A stretch of DNA of 14,573 nucleotides from an uncultured Actinomycetes bacterium. Its GTDB lineage: Bacteria; Actinomycetota; Actinomycetes; Nanopelagicales; Nanopelagicaceae. Below, in pieces: positions 14,194-14,573 of the stretch; positions within the stretch are counted from its first letter, which is position 1; every line of letters begins with the position of its first letter. Position numbers and translations under genes: made by a program. The DNA is taken from NCBI GenBank assembly GCA_903891755.1, contig CAITFY010000023.1, positions 1-14,573 on the forward strand. Reading direction: 5' to 3'. The notes under the pieces are model-generated. The model searched no databases and was not told where the DNA came from. It saw nothing but the letters and a program-made list of their open reading frames with translations.

Positions 14194-14199
14194 CCCCCT
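14194..14199 (-). promoter_or_regulatory. Shine-Dalgarno AGGGGG fixing a TTG start
   Basis: AGGGGG lies 7 nt before the TTG at 14186 on the minus strand. It is the reason for choosing this TTG as the start of the TPR protein. Confidence 0.6.
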
Positions 14200-14310
14200 G
14201 TGTGCCTAAGGACACTCGTTTCTCCCCAACCCCCTACGCCGGAGGAGGGTTCGCTGTAGTGCTTGCCTTACACTAGCAACTGAGCGCATAACCGTGCAGC
14301 GCAACGCAGA

Positions 14311-14373
14311 ATGAATTTCGCAGGGCGCCGACTCTCTCAGGAGTCCGTTATGAGTAGATTGGAGCAGTTCTAG
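14311..14373 (+). CDS. upstream ORF (7 or 20 codons) abutting the MprF-like gene
   Basis: The ATG at 14350 has AGGAG (14339-14343) exactly 6 nt upstream and opens a 7-codon frame (MSRLEQF) ending at TAG 14371-14373, immediately followed by the ATG of the membrane-protein gene. The same frame has an earlier ATG at 14311, giving 20 codons, but without a good ribosome-binding site. The GGAG serving the downstream gene lies inside this ORF, so ribosomes on the leader would cover or free it, allowing translational coupling. The ORF is also in frame with the downstream gene, separated by the single TAG. An alternative is therefore a longer original N-terminus cut by a nonsense change or a sequencing error. 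Short length makes chance possible. Confidence 0.4.
   Translation: MNFAGRRLSQESVMSRLEQF
14339..14343 (+). promoter_or_regulatory. Shine-Dalgarno of the upstream ORF, inside a small hairpin
   Basis: AGGAG lies 6 nt before the ATG at 14350. It overlaps the 5-bp inverted repeat GACTC/GAGTC (14330-14345), so folding could partly mask it. Confidence 0.45.
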
Positions 14374-14573
14374 ATGAAATCCCAGCGCTGGGTGCCGAAG
14401 TGGATGGGTCGCGTCACCTTCCTTGTTGGACTATTCGACATACTTGCAAACGTTTCGCGAAGATTCCGAGCGCCCGTTAGCAAACTCAACAACATCCTCC
14501 CAGTCTTTCTTAATGGAACCGCGCTAGCGACTGCGATTTTCACCGGATTGATTTTGATGATCCTCGCCCGCGG
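14374..14573 (+). CDS. membrane protein, N-terminus resembling LysX/MprF-type lysyl-phosphatidylglycerol synthase (cut by window edge)
   Basis: The first 66 residues are visible; the frame stays open to the window end. The N-terminus is basic and aromatic (KSQRWVPKWMGRV), followed by a hydrophobic segment at about 14-28, a basic loop (SRRFRAPVSKLNN) and a second hydrophobic segment at about 45-66 ending LILMILARG. The PKWMGRVT...LLxLLARG-like layout recalls the start of actinobacterial MprF/LysX proteins (DUF2156 C-terminal domain, sometimes fused to a lysyl-tRNA synthetase), which lysinylate and flip phosphatidylglycerol for cationic-peptide resistance. This rests on memory of the family's N-terminus; the catalytic domain is outside the window, so another polytopic membrane protein is possible. 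The ATG at 14374 has GGAG 9 nt upstream and follows directly on the upstream ORF's TAG. TAGATT at 14355-14360 is a possible closer promoter. Confidence 0.55.
   Translation, partial: MKSQRWVPKWMGRVTFLVGLFDILANVSRRFRAPVSKLNNILPVFLNGTALATAIFTGLILMILAR

Larger units (their letters stand above)
14200..14373 (+). other. divergent intergenic region with potential structured leader
   Basis: This stretch separates the TPR gene from the plus-strand membrane-protein gene. It contains three potential hairpins: 14230-14249 (CCCCCT with AGG-A-GGG, one bulge), 14253-14277 (GCT-GT-AGTG with CACTAGC, two-base bulge) and 14330-14345 (GACTC/GAGTC). CATAAC at 14287-14292 could also pair with GTTATG at 14347-14352, enclosing the last hairpin. 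A weak promoter candidate is TTGCCT (14263-14268) with CATAAC 18 bp downstream. No tRNA or known riboswitch consensus was recognised. The elements are read by eye and no folding energy was computed. Confidence 0.4.

Noticed and set aside
14200..14373. tRNA gene or known riboswitch in the divergent region
   Set aside because: No T-loop (GGTTCRA) or cloverleaf arms were found, and no consensus for cobalamin, SAM, glycine, TPP or ydaO-type riboswitches was recognised.
1..14573. Mobile element, CRISPR array, prophage or defence system
   Set aside because: No transposase, integrase, long terminal repeats, spaced direct repeats or restriction/toxin genes are seen. All complete genes but the TPR protein belong to common conserved families, and the partial last gene resembles one.

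Overview
This window looks like chromosomal DNA from a free-living actinobacterium of moderate GC content (roughly half GC by eye). Three things support this. The minus-strand gene order tilS-hpt-ftsH-folE-folP-folB-folK-panC-nadB is the block familiar from Mycobacterium and Streptomyces. The SPOUT methyltransferase has the long N-terminal lead-in I associate with actinobacterial members. Several starts have the leaderless promoter form common in Actinobacteria. Compact spacing and overlapping stop/start codons fit a small, streamlined genome such as the freshwater Nanopelagicales (acI) lineage, but that placement is inference.

Layout. From 1 to 12568 every gene is on the minus strand, so transcription runs right to left. 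In that order: a PBP4-type D-Ala-D-Ala carboxypeptidase (dacB), protoheme IX farnesyltransferase (ctaB), an ABC-2 type ATPase and permease pair, a secreted RipA-like NlpC/P60 peptidoglycan endopeptidase, tilS, hpt, ftsH, the folate genes folE, folP, folB and folK, then panC and a window-truncated nadB. A SPOUT RNA methyltransferase (12615-13253, +) is divergent from dacB. It converges with no gap on a TPR-repeat protein gene (13254-14186, -). A 187-bp region then separates the TPR gene from the 5' end of a membrane-protein gene on the plus strand (14374 to the window end), which resembles the N-terminus of LysX/MprF-type lysyl-phosphatidylglycerol synthases.

How the genes work together. folE to folK give the core of the route from GTP to dihydropteroate; folE/folP, folP/folB and folB/folK all overlap at stop/start codons. 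panC makes pantothenate and nadB opens NAD synthesis, so the left half is a cofactor operon following tRNA modification (tilS), purine salvage (hpt) and membrane proteolysis (ftsH). The right half holds envelope functions: dacB, the NlpC/P60 endopeptidase, the ABC exporter and possibly lipid lysinylation. ctaB supplies heme O for the terminal oxidase.

I see no mobile element, CRISPR array, tRNA or rRNA, and no convincing undescribed multi-gene system. The most informative unusual signals are regulatory: a TANNNT-like -10 hexamer exactly 6 nt before the start codon of five genes, and a short upstream ORF inside a potentially structured leader whose TAG stop abuts the ATG of the MprF-like gene.
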